A stretch of DNA of 6,964 nucleotides from Phycisphaerales bacterium. GTDB taxonomy: Bacteria; Planctomycetota; Phycisphaerae; Phycisphaerales; UBA1924. The stretch spans positions 1 through 6,964 of the forward strand of contig JAIEQQ010000235.1 in assembly GCA_019747615.1 (NCBI GenBank), given 5' to 3'. A model generated the notes under the pieces. The model was not told the DNA's origin, ran no database searches, and worked only from the letters and a program-made list of their open reading frames with translations. This document shows, one piece after another, positions 1 to 5,820 of this stretch. Numbering within the stretch: position 1 is the stretch's first letter; every line of letters starts with the position of its first letter. A program made the translations under genes and the position numbers.

Positions 1-1
1 T

Positions 2-1075
2 GCGCTGGTGGCGGGCACGGTGGTCGTCGTGTCGATGACCGCGACGCCCAAGGTGCAGGCGGCGACGATCCTCAACAGCTTGCGCAACGAGCCGATCCAC
101 GGCGTCTCGATCTCGATGGATGTCACCAGCGACGATGGCGTCCGCGTCAATGGCAGCGTGGAACTGACATTCAAGGAGCCGCTCACACCGGCGCAACTCT
201 TCCCACCCGAGGACGCGGAACCGGGCCTCTCGCCGACGCCGGAGCCTTCGTCGATGGCGCTGGATTTGAATGTCACGCCGGCGGGCGGCAACGGAGGCGC
301 GCAAGCATTCTCTGCGACGGTGCGCGGGGCGATCGGTGGGGACTCGGACTGGGTCTATGTGAGGGCGACGGCGCTGCCGCCGGAAGCCAACACAGAGCTG
401 GGGGCGCTGAGCGCGATCGTTGGGGGGATGCTGCGTCAGGGTGTTCTGCTGGATCTGGGTGAGAACGGCTTCGAGCAGTTTATGACGGGGCCGGTCGATC
501 TGGACCCGGGGATGTTTGAGGGCATGGGCGAGTTTGAGGTCAACGGCGCGATCCCGGAGTTGCCCGAGGGCGCATCGATCACTTTCGAGCCGAGTGTGTC
601 GATCACCGCCGGGCCGGGTGCGGGCGGGAACGCTGGCGCTGCCAGCGGGCCGGAGCACGATCGATTCATGGGGCTGGTCAAGCCGCTGCTGAGCGGCCAA
701 GCGACGCGCGGCCAGCTCGAGCAACTGGTGAATCTGGCACAAGGTGAGGGCACATCGAGCGTGCAGGACCTGGGCAACGGGCAGTATCTGCTGACGACCA
801 CGATGCCGCCGATTGCCCCCGATGGCGTGGCGACAACGATGTCGATCTCGTATCAGGAAGGCGCCGGGGTGCGGTGGGTCGAGGTGGTCATCAACGATGA
901 CGGCACGCACGGCACCGTCCGAGTCGCGCCGCTGTCTGGGGCCATCGATCCGGCACGCCTGAACAAGGCTCGGGCGACGGGCGCTGGCGATCCGGTGCCG
1001 ATGACGCTCAATGGTCCGGCTCTGATGCAGTTGTTTGGCGGTGGCGCGGGCGGTGGCCCTGCCGGGGGTCAGTGA
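2..1075 (+). CDS. Secreted or membrane-anchored hypothetical protein, 5' end outside the window
   Basis: The reading frame is open from the left edge (codons at 2, 5, 8) to the TGA at 1073-1075. The GTG at 8 is probably internal, because a hydrophobic segment (ALVAGTVVVVSM) already spans the edge and is followed by a TPKVQA|A stretch. It looks like the end of a signal peptide or an N-terminal membrane anchor. After it, residues near 20-55 (counted from the GTG) alternate hydrophobic and polar residues like beta strands (GVSISMDV, VNGSVELTF). A proline-rich linker follows (about 58-80), then a long extracytoplasmic region with several alternating strand-like segments, ending in a Gly-rich tail (FGGGAGGGPAGGQ). 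I recognise no named domain. The anchor plus strand-rich domain is loosely like LolA-fold or anti-sigma-associated exported proteins, but that is only a guess. A strong terminator lies about 50 bases downstream, so it is the last gene of its transcript. Confidence 0.8.
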   Translation, partial: ALVAGTVVVVSMTATPKVQAATILNSLRNEPIHGVSISMDVTSDDGVRVNGSVELTFKEPLTPAQLFPPEDAEPGLSPTPEPSSMALDLNVTPAGGNGGAQAFSATVRGAIGGDSDWVYVRATALPPEANTELGALSAIVGGMLRQGVLLDLGENGFEQFMTGPVDLDPGMFEGMGEFEVNGAIPELPEGASITFEPSVSITAGPGAGGNAGAASGPEHDRFMGLVKPLLSGQATRGQLEQLVNLAQGEGTSSVQDLGNGQYLLTTTMPPIAPDGVATTMSISYQEGAGVRWVEVVINDDGTHGTVRVAPLSGAIDPARLNKARATGAGDPVPMTLNGPALMQLFGGGAGGGPAGGQ

Positions 1076-1122
1076 GACTGACGCAGCGATGCTGGATGTC
1101 GCGGCGAGCCACTCATGAAACG

Positions 1123-1161
1123 AAGCACGCCGGCGCGAGATGCGCCGGCGTGCTTGTTTTT
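1123..1161 (+). terminator. Strong intrinsic terminator after the left-edge gene
   Basis: A perfect 14-bp stem pairs 1123-1136 (AAGCACGCCGGCGC) with 1142-1155, around the 5-nt loop GAGAT. It is followed directly by GTTTTT (1156-1161). It begins 48 bases after the stop codon at 1075. This is the textbook layout of a Rho-independent terminator for the plus-strand gene. Read on the minus strand the stem is followed only by CGTTTCATG, so it could give weaker termination for the convergent PEP-CTERM gene. Confidence 0.88.
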
Positions 1162-1402
1162 GGCAAAGGTGGGAACGGTTGACTGGTCGACGACCGTCGG
1201 TATGCCGAGCTCTTTGCAGATTGTGTGTCTGCGTCACCGACCTGAGGACAGGTCATGGGGACAACCTCCGCACAACTCCGCCCAACTCTTGCCGATCCCT
1301 CTGTACAAACAGGTCAAGCCGCTTTCGGCTCGACTCGGTGTTTGCGATCTTTGTTTGTCTGGTTTCCGCTCGCGGCTCGTGACTCGCGTCGCTCGACGCG
1401 CC
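1162..1402. other. Non-coding gap between convergent genes
   Basis: The gap between the two convergent genes runs from 1076 to 1402, and this is the part beyond the terminator. I see no believable gene: the open frames here are short, Arg/Ser-rich and lack ribosome-binding sites. Two small hairpins are visible, AGCCG-CTTT-CGGCT at 1317-1330 and the one at 1385-1400 listed separately. Neither has a T-tract, so neither is a clear terminator for the minus-strand gene. Confidence 0.6.
1385..1400 (-). other. Small GC hairpin just after the PEP-CTERM stop codon
   Basis: CGCGTCG (1385-1391) is complementary to CGACGCG (1394-1400), starting only two bases beyond the stop codon of the minus-strand PEP-CTERM gene. 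With a 2-nt loop, the practical form is a 6-bp stem with a tetraloop. No T-run follows on the minus strand, so it may protect the mRNA 3' end or assist Rho-type termination. It may also be chance in GC-rich DNA. Confidence 0.35.
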
Positions 1403-2038
1403 TCACCGCCGACGTCGCGCCACCAGAGCACCAGCCCCGACCAGCAGCGCCGCCGCACCCGGTGCAGGGACGATACCGACGGTGAACCCGTTCCAGGCCT
1501 CCGGGTTCGCACCGACCCACGTCAGCGTCGTGAACGTGCCGGGGAAGAAGATCAGCCCATGCCCCTCGTTCCCCTGCAGAGTCTGCCCGCCAAAGCCGTT
1601 GGCCCCAATGTTCGTCAGCGGCCCGGCGCCGAACGACCCCGGCCCGAACTGCAAGACCTGAAAATTCTGATTGAACGCATACTGCGTCCCTAGGCCCGGC
1701 TGACCGAGTGAGACGATCGCCATCACCAGCCCGGTCACCGGCGCGGAGAATGTCAGCGAATACGTCGAGTCGCCCGTGATCGCCAGAATGTCAAACGGCG
1801 GGGCGTTCCCCACCAGCGGCGTCACGTACGTGCCGTTGTTCGCCCAGAAGTTGTTCTGGTTGTTCGTCTGCGCAAAGAAAAGCGGGCCGCTAAATGACAC
1901 ACCCACCGTCCCCATCGTTCCCTCGGCGGAGTTCGAGCTCGCACCCGTCCAGTCCGTCCACGAAACCGTGTCGGCGTTTGCAAGGCCACCCAACGACAAG
2001 GCCGCAACGACGGCCACGAATGACATACGCATCTTCAT
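1403..2038 (-). CDS. PEP-CTERM-like exosortase-sorted surface protein
   Basis: This 211-residue protein is exported and probably held at the cell envelope. Residues 1-22 form a signal peptide (Lys/Arg start, VAVVAALSLGGLA core, likely cleavage after ANA-22). The C-terminus has the three-part sorting signal: PAPG at 191-194, a hydrophobic helix at about 195-207 and RRRR at 208-211. Exosortase-type enzymes recognise such tails. The mature part is rich in Asn, Gly and aromatics, with FSGPLFFAQTNNQNNFW near 49-65, a SAPVTGLVMAIVSLGQP strand near 98-114, EGHGLIFF at 158-165 and WNGFTVGI at 182-189. From memory this order of blocks recurs in a family of PEP-CTERM proteins; its role is unknown. The ATG at 2036-2038 is supported by GAGGAGG seven bases upstream. 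The gene converges on the left-edge gene. Exosortase is not in the window. Confidence 0.9.
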   Translation of the reverse strand: MKMRMSFVAVVAALSLGGLANADTVSWTDWTGASSNSAEGTMGTVGVSFSGPLFFAQTNNQNNFWANNGTYVTPLVGNAPPFDILAITGDSTYSLTFSAPVTGLVMAIVSLGQPGLGTQYAFNQNFQVLQFGPGSFGAGPLTNIGANGFGGQTLQGNEGHGLIFFPGTFTTLTWVGANPEAWNGFTVGIVPAPGAAALLVGAGALVARRRR

Positions 2039-2045
2039 CTGTCTT

Positions 2046-2052
2046 CCTCCTC
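2046..2052 (-). promoter_or_regulatory. Strong Shine-Dalgarno site fixing the PEP-CTERM start
   Basis: On the minus strand GAGGAGG lies seven bases before the ATG at 2038. It is the best ribosome-binding site in the window. It selects this Met over the further Met codons at residues 3 and 5. Confidence 0.8.
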
Positions 2053-2056
2053 AAAA

Positions 2057-2075
2057 CGCGGCGGAGAGTGCCGCG
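2057..2075 (-). other. Leader hairpin beside the ribosome-binding site
   Basis: CGCGGC (2057-2062) pairs with GCCGCG (2070-2075) around a 7-nt loop, in the untranslated leader of the PEP-CTERM gene. It ends five bases before the GAGGAGG site. It could influence translation, but a 6-bp GC stem is common by chance in DNA of this composition. Confidence 0.3.
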
Positions 2076-2123
2076 GACGCTTACACCATACCCCCGATTC
2101 TCCCTCCTGCCAGCCAGATTTGA

Positions 2124-2140
2124 TGTGACTTTCGTTCACA
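2124..2140. promoter_or_regulatory. Possible palindromic operator TGTGA-N7-TCACA
   Basis: Five-base arms TGTGA (2124-2128) and TCACA (2136-2140) flank seven bases, 86 bases upstream of the PEP-CTERM start. The arms match the CRP/FNR-family half-site, but the classical CRP spacing is six, not seven, and the palindrome does not extend further. No good sigma-70 promoter can be picked nearby. It is a weak candidate for an activator or repressor site. Confidence 0.25.
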
Positions 2141-2174
2141 ATCTCCCAAACGCCCCACAAACACAACCATCAAC

Positions 2175-2203
2175 GAGAAAAGTCGCACGCCTCTCGGCGT
2201 GCG
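2175..2203 (-). terminator. Intrinsic terminator of the MmgE/PrpD gene
   Basis: CGCACGCC (2184-2191) pairs perfectly with GGCGTGCG (2196-2203) over eight bases. On the minus strand the loop is GAGA, and the stem is followed by ACTTTTCTCGTT. It lies 73 bases beyond the MmgE/PrpD stop codon and upstream of the PEP-CTERM gene. It therefore separates the two into different transcripts. The T-tract is interrupted, so its strength is uncertain. Confidence 0.68.
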
Positions 2204-2276
2204 CCCCTAAACGTCTCTCTCACTCCGGTTACTTGTCGCGCATCAACATCACGGCTGCGACCACGGTGGCACGTGC

Positions 2277-3884
2277 TCAGTCGATCTTGTCTTTGTAGTT
2301 GATCTCGACGGTGTTGAGATCGCGGATGTCTGCGGCGGATTTCTTCTCCAGCGTGTCGAAGCGGTTGATCAGCGACTGCGGATCACTGGAGGCGAGTGAG
2401 CCGAGGAGGCGGAACTTGTGCGAGAGGAGCGCGCGGAGGTCGGCATCGGTGTTGCGGGCGTGGCCGGCGGGGAACATGACCAGGCCGCTGTCGAGGTCTG
2501 CGCCGGAACTGTCGGTGATGATCATGCTGGTGGGGATGCCTTCGGGGTAGCGGCGGTCGTAGTCCTCGCCGCCGTGGACGAACTCGATCTTGTGCATGAT
2601 CTTGCGGGTGAGGGGGTCGGTGAGTGCGGAGGCGTCGTAGTCGTAGGGGCTGAGCATGTTGGTGGCCCAGTCGGGCGAGCCGCTTTGCAGAGCGCGGACG
2701 AGAAGGCGCGAGATGATGAAGGCCATGGAGTGGTCGGCGGATTGGCGGGTGCGCGGGTCCATCTTTGCGGGGTCACCGATGATGGAGTACGCGGGCTCGT
2801 AGGCGACGATGCGGATCTTGGCGATGGCGTCGGCGGATTTGTCTTGCAGCAGCGCGGGGTGCTTCTTCAGGAGGTTGAGCAGGGCCTGATGAGCGCCGGC
2901 GGATTGGTGCTCGTAGAGCCCGAGCTTGAAGTGCATCCCCATGACGGCGAAGTCAGAGCCGGCGTGCGCGAGCGCGAGGTTGAAGGGGCTCATGCCCTTC
3001 TGCGGGGGCTTCTGGAAGAGGCAGAAGACGGCCTCGGCGTTGCGGAAGATGTCCTTGGGGCCGATGAAGCCGGCCATGGAGCGCCTCATCGAGACGATCG
3101 CGGCTTCGGTGCTGATGGCGGCGCTGGCGCCCTTTGAGTCGCTGAGTTGCTTGCCGTGTCGGATGGCGCGGAAGGGGACGAAGTGGGCGACGACCATGCC
3201 GATGGCGGATTCGATTTGTTCGGCGGTTGCGCCGAGCATTGCGCCATAGGTGGCGGCGGAGGCGATGGCGCCGTGAAGGACGTGGTCGATCTTGTAAGTT
3301 TTGAGGGAGAAGACCTCGGCGAGGCGGCCGCGGATTTCGTCAAGGAGGATCATGCCTCGGAGGGCGAAGGCGCCATCCTGGCCCATGAGCTGGGCGGCGG
3401 CGATGGCGACGGGATAGAAGTCGTTATGGCCGAACTCACCGGCGGTGTGGCCGAGGGCGGGGTTGTAGCCGAAGTTTGTGCCGTTGGAGTCCCACTCACG
3501 CACGGCGGAGGAGTTGGCGCAGATGGCTTTCTCGGGCATGCAGTCGAGGGAAGAGCCGAAGACGGTTGCGCCCGCGCGGCCTGAGGGCGAGCCGGGGCCG
3601 GCCATGGTGCCGACGCCGCGGGGCGCGGGCTGGTATTGGAGGGCTTCGGCGCGGAGGATGGTGGGCGCGTTGGTGCGGAGTGCGAGCGCCGAGAGGCCGC
3701 AGATGGTGGCGTCGACGTGGAACATGTTGGTGCGGCTGATGACACTGGCATCGGGCTTGCCGCCACCGGTCGACGCGCCGGGCTTGGCGTGCATGAAGTT
3801 GACGGCGAAGTGGCCGATGCCGAGGGCTTGGTTGGAGTCAGCCGGCAGGAAGACGTGGGTGGCGGGATCGACTTTGGCGGACAT
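2277..3884 (-). CDS. MmgE/PrpD family protein (2-methylcitrate dehydratase-like)
   Basis: The family includes 2-methylcitrate dehydratase (PrpD, propionate degradation), MmgE and cis-aconitate decarboxylase. They are soluble, metal-independent enzymes acting on small tricarboxylic acids. The 535-residue product is somewhat longer than PrpD (about 480). The all-helical first domain includes SSAVREWDSNGTNFG (125-139) and GHTAGEFGHNDFYPVAIAAA (145-164), the counterpart of the family's GGHPSDN segment. IRHGKQLSDSKGASAA (241-256) matches the family's HGKQLSDWK region. The second domain carries DPRTRQSADHSMAFIISRLL (376-395), matching the typical ETRESADHS block, then DPLTRKIMHKIEF (423-435). The ATG at 3884 has AAGGAA six bases upstream. 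The frame stays open 69 codons further, but that part is low-complexity and overlaps the repeat region, so I exclude it. No prpB, prpC or acnD neighbour is present, so substrate is unassigned. A terminator follows at 2175-2203. Confidence 0.92.
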   Translation of the reverse strand: MSAKVDPATHVFLPADSNQALGIGHFAVNFMHAKPGASTGGGKPDASVISRTNMFHVDATICGLSALALRTNAPTILRAEALQYQPAPRGVGTMAGPGSPSGRAGATVFGSSLDCMPEKAICANSSAVREWDSNGTNFGYNPALGHTAGEFGHNDFYPVAIAAAQLMGQDGAFALRGMILLDEIRGRLAEVFSLKTYKIDHVLHGAIASAATYGAMLGATAEQIESAIGMVVAHFVPFRAIRHGKQLSDSKGASAAISTEAAIVSMRRSMAGFIGPKDIFRNAEAVFCLFQKPPQKGMSPFNLALAHAGSDFAVMGMHFKLGLYEHQSAGAHQALLNLLKKHPALLQDKSADAIAKIRIVAYEPAYSIIGDPAKMDPRTRQSADHSMAFIISRLLVRALQSGSPDWATNMLSPYDYDASALTDPLTRKIMHKIEFVHGGEDYDRRYPEGIPTSMIITDSSGADLDSGLVMFPAGHARNTDADLRALLSHKFRLLGSLASSDPQSLINRFDTLEKKSAADIRDLNTVEINYKDKID

Positions 3885-3890
3885 TGTTGA

Positions 3891-3896
3891 TTCCTT
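3891..3896 (-). promoter_or_regulatory. Shine-Dalgarno site deciding the MmgE/PrpD start
   Basis: AAGGAA on the minus strand ends six bases before the ATG at 3884. It supports this start over the in-frame CTG/ATG-rich extension reaching to 4091, which has no comparable site. Confidence 0.65.
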
Positions 3897-3964
3897 GAAG
3901 GGATCGAGGGATCGCGAGAATGCGGAGGTGGAAATGGCGGAAGGTAGGCGGGGAGAGGGGAGGT

Positions 3965-3987
3965 TTTTCAACGAAGGGAGGGAAGGG
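3965..3987 (-). repeat. Shared 23-nt intergenic element, copy A
   Basis: TTTTCAACGAAGGGAG followed by GGAAGGG is repeated at 5763-5785 with a single mismatch, in the same orientation. Both copies lie in the leader of a minus-strand gene; this one is 80 bases upstream of the MmgE/PrpD ATG. On the gene strand it reads as a C/T-rich tract ending in TTCGTTGAAAA. It may be a dispersed intergenic repeat or a transcriptional element. Confidence 0.65.
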
Positions 3988-4061
3988 ATGGAAGGGGGTA
4001 GCAAATGGCAGATCTGGAAGGGGGCAAGCGAGGGCTGTGTGGCAGTTGGAGGCGGGCAGAG

Positions 4062-4093
4062 CAGCAAAACAGCAAAGCAGCAAAGCAGCAAAT
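4062..4093. repeat. Octamer tandem array, four CAGCAAAR units
   Basis: Four contiguous 8-bp units occur: CAGCAAAA, CAGCAAAG, CAGCAAAG, CAGCAAAT. The period of eight is not a multiple of three and the array lies outside any real gene, so it is an intergenic microsatellite-like tract. Copy number could vary by slippage. Confidence 0.75.
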
Positions 4094-4122
4094 TGAGACA
4101 GCGTGTCGATCACGCGGTGCGT

Positions 4123-4157
4123 GATGGCTGATGCCCGATGCCCAGTGCCCGGTTCCC
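4123..4157. repeat. Degenerate heptamer tract, about five units
   Basis: Reading in steps of seven from 4123, the units are GATGGCT, GATGCCC twice (4130-4143), then two diverged units ending in CCC (4144-4157). The tract sits just downstream of the acyltransferase gene. A similar but longer seven-base periodicity occurs at 5821-5916, and both share the 9-mer GATGGCTGA. Confidence 0.65.
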
Positions 4158-4183
4158 TTCCCTCTCTTCCGTCACTTCGTTGA
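4155..4183 (+). repeat. Degenerate inverted copy of the shared element
   Basis: CCCTTCCCTC (4155-4164) and CTTCGTTGA (4175-4183) are complementary to 3978-3987 and 3968-3976 of copy A. The pairing is 19 bases, with ten unpaired bases on this side and one on the other. The two ends bracket about 216 bases. This could be a pair of terminal inverted repeats, or just two low-complexity tracts of opposite strand. Confidence 0.4.
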
Positions 4184-4215
4184 GAGAATTCCGAGCGGGC
4201 GTGCTTCGCGGCGGG

Positions 4216-5736
4216 CTAGACCTTGATGAAGATTTTGCGGCGGTACAGGTACGCGGCGGGGGTGAAGTAGAGGGCGATGTAGGTGGCGGTGGCGAGCCAG
4301 GAGCCGAGGCCGCGGGCGAAATTGGTGGCGGTTGGGGGCTGAGCGTCGGAGGTGACGAGCTTTGCGAGGGGAGACGCGGCTTCTGCGAGCCAAAGTGTGA
4401 GTGCGGAGAAGGCGTGTTGGCCTCCCAGGGAGCCGGGGGCGGTGATGCGCCAGTGCATCCAGAAGAGGGTCCAGGTGAGTTCGGCGACGATGTAGATGGC
4501 CAGGGCGTTTGTGCCGTAGGCGGTGAGGAAGGGTGCGGTGGCGGGCGCGCCGGGGCTTCGCGATTTCTGGAACGCGGCTGCGGCGAGGAGGATCGCGGCG
4601 AGTGAGGACAGCGCCAGTGTGGTGCTCCAGCGGGCGGTGAGTTCACTGGCGACGCCGTCGGTCTTCAGCAGGGTGAAGCCGAGGAAACCGCAGATGACGG
4701 CGACGGCGCAGAGCGTCCATTGCCAGGCGCGGAGTTCGAGAGCGTCGAGCGCGAGGTAGAAGAGGGCGAGCACGACGCAGCCTGTGCCGGCCGAGATGAG
4801 GACATAGGTCGAGGTGAAGAAGTCCTTGCTGATCGGCAAGCGGCCGGCACCGAGCAGCGGCGATGACCAAGCGATGGCGATGAGCGTGGCGATGGTGCCG
4901 GCGAGAAGGAGGATGAGGGCGCGTCGGACTTTGGTCGTTGAGGATGTTCCGGTCGAAGAGGCGTGAGCGGAGTTCGAGATGCTCGCGGCGGAAGGAATGA
5001 AGGAGGCGGAGCCGGCGCGGAGCCAGTGGCCCGCGAGCATGCCGAGCACGACGGTGGCGGTGGCGGGGAGGCCTTGGGTGAGTGAAGTGCCGAGGAAGTT
5101 GCCGAAGTGGCCGGGGAGGAAATCGAAGGCGCGGATGCTGTCGTCAAGGTCGGTGCGTGAGGCGACCCAGACGCTGCGTGTGAGGCCGCCGGTGGCGTTG
5201 AGGTCTGGGAGTATGAGCCATTTGCCGATGAGGATCGCGGCGGCGATGAGCCACCATGCGAGCTTGGGAAGGTGATAGATACAGACGCCCAGGAAGTAAC
5301 CCAGCGCGATGAGGGGCAGGATGTCCCAGTGCAGTAGCGTGTTCCAGGTGATGGCGGTGCCGGGCTTGGCGATGAAGCCGCCATCGCCCCAGGCGACGGA
5401 GTCTTTGGCGGACTTGGCCATCCAGATGAGAATGCCCAAGGCATAGATGAGCAGGGCGCGCCGAAGGGCGGCGCGGATTCGGGTGGAGGGGGTTTGGGCG
5501 CTGCCGCGGCCGGAGGCCATGGAGAAGGGGATGGAGCAGCCGACGATGAAGAGGAACCAGGGGAAGACGTAATCGGCGAGCCATTGGCCGTGGAGGCCTT
5601 TGTTCCAGCCGGCGTGCTCGAACCACTGAGGGAACGCGAGATCCGCGGCGGAGAGATTGACGAAGAACATCAGCACGATGTCAAAGCCGCGGAAGGCGTC
5701 GAGGGAGCGGAGGCGGGGTGTTGGTGGGGTTGACAT
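4216..5736 (-). CDS. Heparan-alpha-glucosaminide N-acetyltransferase-like membrane acyltransferase (COG4299 type)
   Basis: The product has 506 residues and about 11-12 membrane helices (roughly 14-32, 53-75, 87-106, 133-155, 158-175, 222-240, 270-291, 307-331, 337-357, 370-389, 404-427 and 478-497). Family enzymes (human HGSNAT, bacterial NagX-like proteins) pass an acetyl group from cytoplasmic acetyl-CoA to an amino sugar on the other side of the membrane. Diagnostic blocks are RLRSLDAFRGFDIVLMFFVN (8-27), FEHAGWNKG (39-47), LADYVFPWFLFIVGCSIPFS (53-72), GLPATATVVLGMLAG (222-236), PISKDFFTSTYVL (301-313) and PFLTAYGTNALAIYI (402-416). By motif, His41 corresponds to the active-site histidine reported for HGSNAT. 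The ATG at 5734-5736 is placed directly before the conserved N-terminus and lacks a good ribosome-binding site. The upstream in-frame extension overlaps repeat copy B and is excluded. The natural acceptor is unknown; an envelope polysaccharide is the likeliest guess. Confidence 0.9.
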   Translation of the reverse strand: MSTPPTPRLRSLDAFRGFDIVLMFFVNLSAADLAFPQWFEHAGWNKGLHGQWLADYVFPWFLFIVGCSIPFSMASGRGSAQTPSTRIRAALRRALLIYALGILIWMAKSAKDSVAWGDGGFIAKPGTAITWNTLLHWDILPLIALGYFLGVCIYHLPKLAWWLIAAAILIGKWLILPDLNATGGLTRSVWVASRTDLDDSIRAFDFLPGHFGNFLGTSLTQGLPATATVVLGMLAGHWLRAGSASFIPSAASISNSAHASSTGTSSTTKVRRALILLLAGTIATLIAIAWSSPLLGAGRLPISKDFFTSTYVLISAGTGCVVLALFYLALDALELRAWQWTLCAVAVICGFLGFTLLKTDGVASELTARWSTTLALSSLAAILLAAAAFQKSRSPGAPATAPFLTAYGTNALAIYIVAELTWTLFWMHWRITAPGSLGGQHAFSALTLWLAEAASPLAKLVTSDAQPPTATNFARGLGSWLATATYIALYFTPAAYLYRRKIFIKV

Positions 5737-5762
5737 GGGAATGCCCAAATCGGCCGGGAGTG

Positions 5763-5785
5763 TTTTCAACGAAGGGAGTGAAGGG
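5763..5785 (-). repeat. Shared 23-nt intergenic element, copy B
   Basis: TTTTCAACGAAGGGAG followed by TGAAGGG matches copy A at 22 of 23 bases. It lies 27 bases upstream of the acyltransferase ATG, on the same side and in the same orientation relative to the gene as copy A. No inverted partner is visible in this gap. A 7-base G run (plus one more G) follows shortly after, near 5800-5807. Confidence 0.65.
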
Positions 5786-5820
5786 TGGTGCGAGGTTGCG
5801 GGGGGGGCAGGGGCACTTGG

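Larger units (their letters stand above)
3885..4215. other. 331-base repeat-bearing gap without a gene
   Basis: The gap lies between the MmgE/PrpD start and the acyltransferase stop. It is strongly strand-asymmetric: the plus strand is purine-rich over about 3940-4000. From left to right it holds the AAGGAA ribosome site, the 23-nt shared element (3965-3987), a CAGCAAAR octamer array (4062-4093), a heptamer tract (4123-4157) and a degenerate inverted copy of the shared element (4155-4183). I see no protein gene, tRNA or clear terminator for the acyltransferase. The MmgE/PrpD promoter must lie here, but I cannot place it. Confidence 0.65.

Noticed and set aside
1115..1693. 192-codon plus-strand open frame starting at the terminator
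   Set aside because: Its start lies in the terminator stem region, it overlaps the PEP-CTERM gene on the opposite strand, and it is Arg/Pro-rich without a recognisable domain.
2418..3137. 239-codon plus-strand open frame
   Set aside because: It is antisense to the MmgE/PrpD gene and has Val/Gly/Glu-rich composition typical of a GC-driven shadow frame.
3885..4091. In-frame 69-codon N-terminal extension of the MmgE/PrpD gene
   Set aside because: It is Leu/Pro/Ser low-complexity, overlaps the 23-nt element and the octamer array, and a good ribosome site sits just before the ATG at 3884.
4062..4183. CRISPR array
   Set aside because: The repeats are 7-8 bases long, contiguous and without unique spacers.
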